DNA from: Clostridium thermosuccinogenes
Lineage (GTDB): Bacteria > Bacillota > Clostridia > Acetivibrionales > DSM-5807
Length of the DNA: 64,000 nt
NCBI RefSeq assembly: GCF_002896855.1
Contig: NZ_CP021850.1
Span: forward strand, 2,195,665-2,259,664
Direction of reading: 5' to 3'
Made by a program: the position numbers and the translations under genes. Every line of letters starts with the position of its first letter. The stretch's first letter is position 1. This document shows positions 62,209 through 64,000 of the stretch, one piece after another. The notes under the pieces are model-generated. The model was given only the letters and a program-made list of their open reading frames with translations. It ran no database searches and was not told where the DNA came from.

Positions 62209-63228
62209 ATGAAAAAGACTATGTTACAACAAGTTGCGGATTCTTTATCCCTTTCCAGAGTCACGGTCTGGAAGGTGTTAAATAATCGACCGGGTGTCGC
62301 TCCTGAAACAGTGCAGCGTGTGCTGGCAGCTATAGAAAAGCTGCAGCAGGAAAATGACTCCGGTACAGCTGGCACTCAATCCCTTGATCCCTATATCAAA
62401 AACATAACTCTGGTCGCAGCAAGAGCAAACACATCGGTCTTTTGGACACAGATTGTGGATCAGATAGCCAGCGAGCTTTTGCTGAACAAAGTCAGGTTGA
62501 ACTACTTACCCATCGATGTCATGAAGGTGCCATCGTCGGAGCTTTCCAGCATACTGAATGCCGACAAGACGGATGGTATAATAGTTATTAACGTATACGA
62601 CGAAAAATTTATTTCCACCTTGAGCAGGATCAGCCTGCCAAAGGTCTTTTTAGACACCATTCCGGGGTTTACTGTCAATGATTTAAACGGAGACCTTGTG
62701 CTGCTGGAAGGCGAGAAAACAGTGGAATCCATAACCAGCAATTTAATAAAAAAGGGATGCCGGCGTATCGGCTTTATCGGGGACATCCACTATGCCCAGA
62801 CAAACGCAATGCGATGGAAAGGCTTTGTAAACGCCATGGAGCATAACGGTCTTCCCCTGGAAAGCCAATTATGCTTTACAAAGCCCATTGACAAGGATTC
62901 TTACCTGGCGGAAATAAGTACCTTTTTGAACGGGTTGAAGGAGCTGCCGGATGCCTTTGTATGTGTCAACGATTATGTGGCCTTTTTGGTTTTGAATCTG
63001 TTGAACGACCGCCGCTATAATTTCTCCGGGAACCCGATACTGACCGGATATGATGATTCCAAGGACTTTTTGCTGGATCAGCACGGCATCACCACTGTGC
63101 ATGTGCAAAACAGTATTTTGGGAAAACGAATGGTAAACCAGCTGCTCTTCCGGATAGAAAATCCGGAAGCTGATTTTGAGGAAATTACAGTCATGCCCAA
63201 GATAGTGTTTCGTACAGCAAACAAGTAA
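62209..63228 (+). CDS. LacI-family regulator
   Basis: The helix-turn-helix is TMLQQVADSLSLSRVTVWKVLNNRPGVAPETVQRVLAAIEKL, followed by an effector domain (about 65-335: ILTGYDDSKDFLLDQHGITTVHVQ). The linker between them is short and lacks the usual LacI hinge pattern (YxPN). GCAGG precedes the ATG. It is divergent from the transglutaminase-fucosidase operon and upstream of the GH130 gene; either could be its target. Confidence 0.9.
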   Translation: MKKTMLQQVADSLSLSRVTVWKVLNNRPGVAPETVQRVLAAIEKLQQENDSGTAGTQSLDPYIKNITLVAARANTSVFWTQIVDQIASELLLNKVRLNYLPIDVMKVPSSELSSILNADKTDGIIVINVYDEKFISTLSRISLPKVFLDTIPGFTVNDLNGDLVLLEGEKTVESITSNLIKKGCRRIGFIGDIHYAQTNAMRWKGFVNAMEHNGLPLESQLCFTKPIDKDSYLAEISTFLNGLKELPDAFVCVNDYVAFLVLNLLNDRRYNFSGNPILTGYDDSKDFLLDQHGITTVHVQNSILGKRMVNQLLFRIENPEADFEEITVMPKIVFRTANK

Positions 63229-63249
63229 TTGATTTTGCCGGTGCAATAA

Positions 63250-63375
63250 CCAATTTGGCAGGCTTATGATAAAAAACCTGTTTCCATATCCCTTCAGCGG
63301 GCTTATGAAATGGACTATAAGCTGATTGAAGCATCTCTGCCGAAATATATTAAGGATATAGACAGCCGGCATTAA
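63250..63375 (+). pseudogene. Remnant: C-terminal end of a lost gene (Gfo/Idh-like?)
   Basis: Forty-one codons are open after a TAA and end in TAA, without start or ribosome site. The peptide PIWQAYDKKPVSISLQRAYE, then MDYKLIEASLPKYIKDIDSR, looks like the end of a sugar oxidoreductase of the Gfo/Idh/MocA family, a weak match from memory. It lies between the LacI gene and the GH130 gene. Confidence 0.55.
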
Positions 63376-63528
63376 ACAGGAAACTCGGTACACTAGCAAG
63401 CATTAAAATTGCTCCGGAATCAGAGCAAAAATTACTAAACAAAAGTTATATGATTTAATGATTTTACTAATCATTATGTTAATAATATTAAATTTAAACA
63501 TAAAATAGAGAAATGAGGAATGAGAACT

Positions 63529-64000
63529 ATGTCAAAAATAATCGGTACACCTTTACCAAACATACCTTGGGAGGATAAGCCGGCAAACTATAATATGCCG
63601 ATATGGCGTTATAGTAAAAATCCAGTGATACATCGTCATGATATGCCCCATGCCAACAGCATTTTCAACAGTGCCGTTGTTCCTTTCAATGGCGGCTTCG
63701 CAGGCGTTTTCCGCTGTGACAGCCGTGGGCTCAGCATGGATTTGTATGCAGGATTCAGCGATGATGGTTTGAATTGGAAAATCAACACGGAACCGATCCA
63801 GTTTATCGGAGCGGATGAGGAAATCCTGAAGAAGGAATACCGCTATGATGCCAGGGTCTGCTTCATTGAAGACCGTTATTATATCACATGGTGCAACGGC
63901 TACCACGGCCCCACCATCGGCATTGGCTATACTTTCGATTTTAAAACCTTCTATCAGCTGGAAAACGCTTTTCTGCCATACAACAGAAATGGTGTGCTTT
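63529..64000 (+). CDS. GH130 glycoside phosphorylase, 5' part (cut by window edge)
   Basis: This gene runs off the right edge; 157 codons are visible. The family 130 opening is clear: [54 protein letters not shown] and [20 protein letters not shown]. Known members phosphorolyse beta-mannosides (mannosyl-glucose, mannobiose, Man-GlcNAc) to mannose 1-phosphate in the cytoplasm. Which substrate cannot be told. The ATG at 63529 has GAGG ten bases upstream; another in-frame ATG at 63520 is too close to it. Its presence with GH38 and GH29 in the region fits N-glycan-type or mannan breakdown. Confidence 0.9.
   Translation, partial: MSKIIGTPLPNIPWEDKPANYNMPIWRYSKNPVIHRHDMPHANSIFNSAVVPFNGGFAGVFRCDSRGLSMDLYAGFSDDGLNWKINTEPIQFIGADEEILKKEYRYDARVCFIEDRYYITWCNGYHGPTIGIGYTFDFKTFYQLENAFLPYNRNGVL

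Noticed and set aside
1-64000. CRISPR arrays, prophage or plasmid modules
   Set aside because: No regularly spaced palindromic repeats, cas, integrase, capsid, terminase or replication genes were seen.

Overview
The window is a chromosomal segment of a saccharolytic, probably cellulolytic anaerobic Firmicute of the class Clostridia. The inference rests on AT-rich DNA with strong GGAGG ribosome binding sites, c-di-AMP and c-di-GMP riboswitches, a CBS-domain family II pyrophosphatase, paired hemerythrins, Lpl/Ytc-type sugar importers without local ATPases, and a GH5-X2-CBM46 endoglucanase. Cluster III clostridia (Ruminiclostridium/Acetivibrio-like) are my best guess; no rRNA or tRNA gene is present to test it. 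No CRISPR array, phage or plasmid genes were seen.

Layout. 1-1023: 3' part of an IS30-family element; a complete copy lies in the same orientation at 52976-54756, so about 52 kb sits between direct repeats. 1.1-13.7 kb: housekeeping and envelope genes (c-di-AMP-controlled NlpC/P60 hydrolase, acyltransferase-like membrane protein, pyrophosphatase, GreA/B-like factor, GH3 enzyme, phosphodiesterase, Ca2+ ATPase, PEP/pyruvate-binding protein). 14-18.5 kb: an O2/c-di-GMP signalling block (two hemerythrins, a GGDEF-EAL protein, an EAL protein behind a c-di-GMP-I riboswitch). 18.7-20.7 kb: a GntR (YtrA-type)-ABC operon with a perfect palindromic operator on its promoter. 20.9-37.5 kb: a carbohydrate block with an AraC regulator, two URO-D-fold proteins, a propeller-SGNH enzyme, an ABC importer, a GH38 alpha-mannosidase, two GntR-LacI regulators and a lactonase-fold protein. 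37.6-46.7 kb: YdcF-like protein, a hypoxanthine/uracil-DNA glycosylase, YicI-type GH31 alpha-xylosidase, DUF4846 lipoprotein, PAP2, nitroreductase, esterase and GH5 endoglucanase. 47-52.5 kb: a second importer with its LacI regulator. 55-61.4 kb: a stand-alone CheB domain and an operon of CBM9-like protein, GH29 fucosidase and a transglutaminase-fold protein. 62.2-64 kb: a LacI regulator and the start of a GH130 phosphorylase.

Working together: the GH5 and GH31 enzymes fit xyloglucan/beta-glucan breakdown (extracellular cut, then cytoplasmic removal of xylose); GH38, GH130 and the fucosidase fit mannose- and fucose-containing glycans; each importer has a nearby regulator. Both importers need an ATPase encoded elsewhere.

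Features a simple ORF list would miss: a 57-codon gene at 13963, a 21-codon ORF before the transglutaminase gene, the truncated GH130 gene at the right edge, and three orphan C-terminal reading frames (46828-47040, 52677-52865, 63250-63375) that look like decayed genes. Many starts were moved from the longest ORF to an internal ATG (once or twice TTG) with a proper ribosome binding site; this is stated in each entry.
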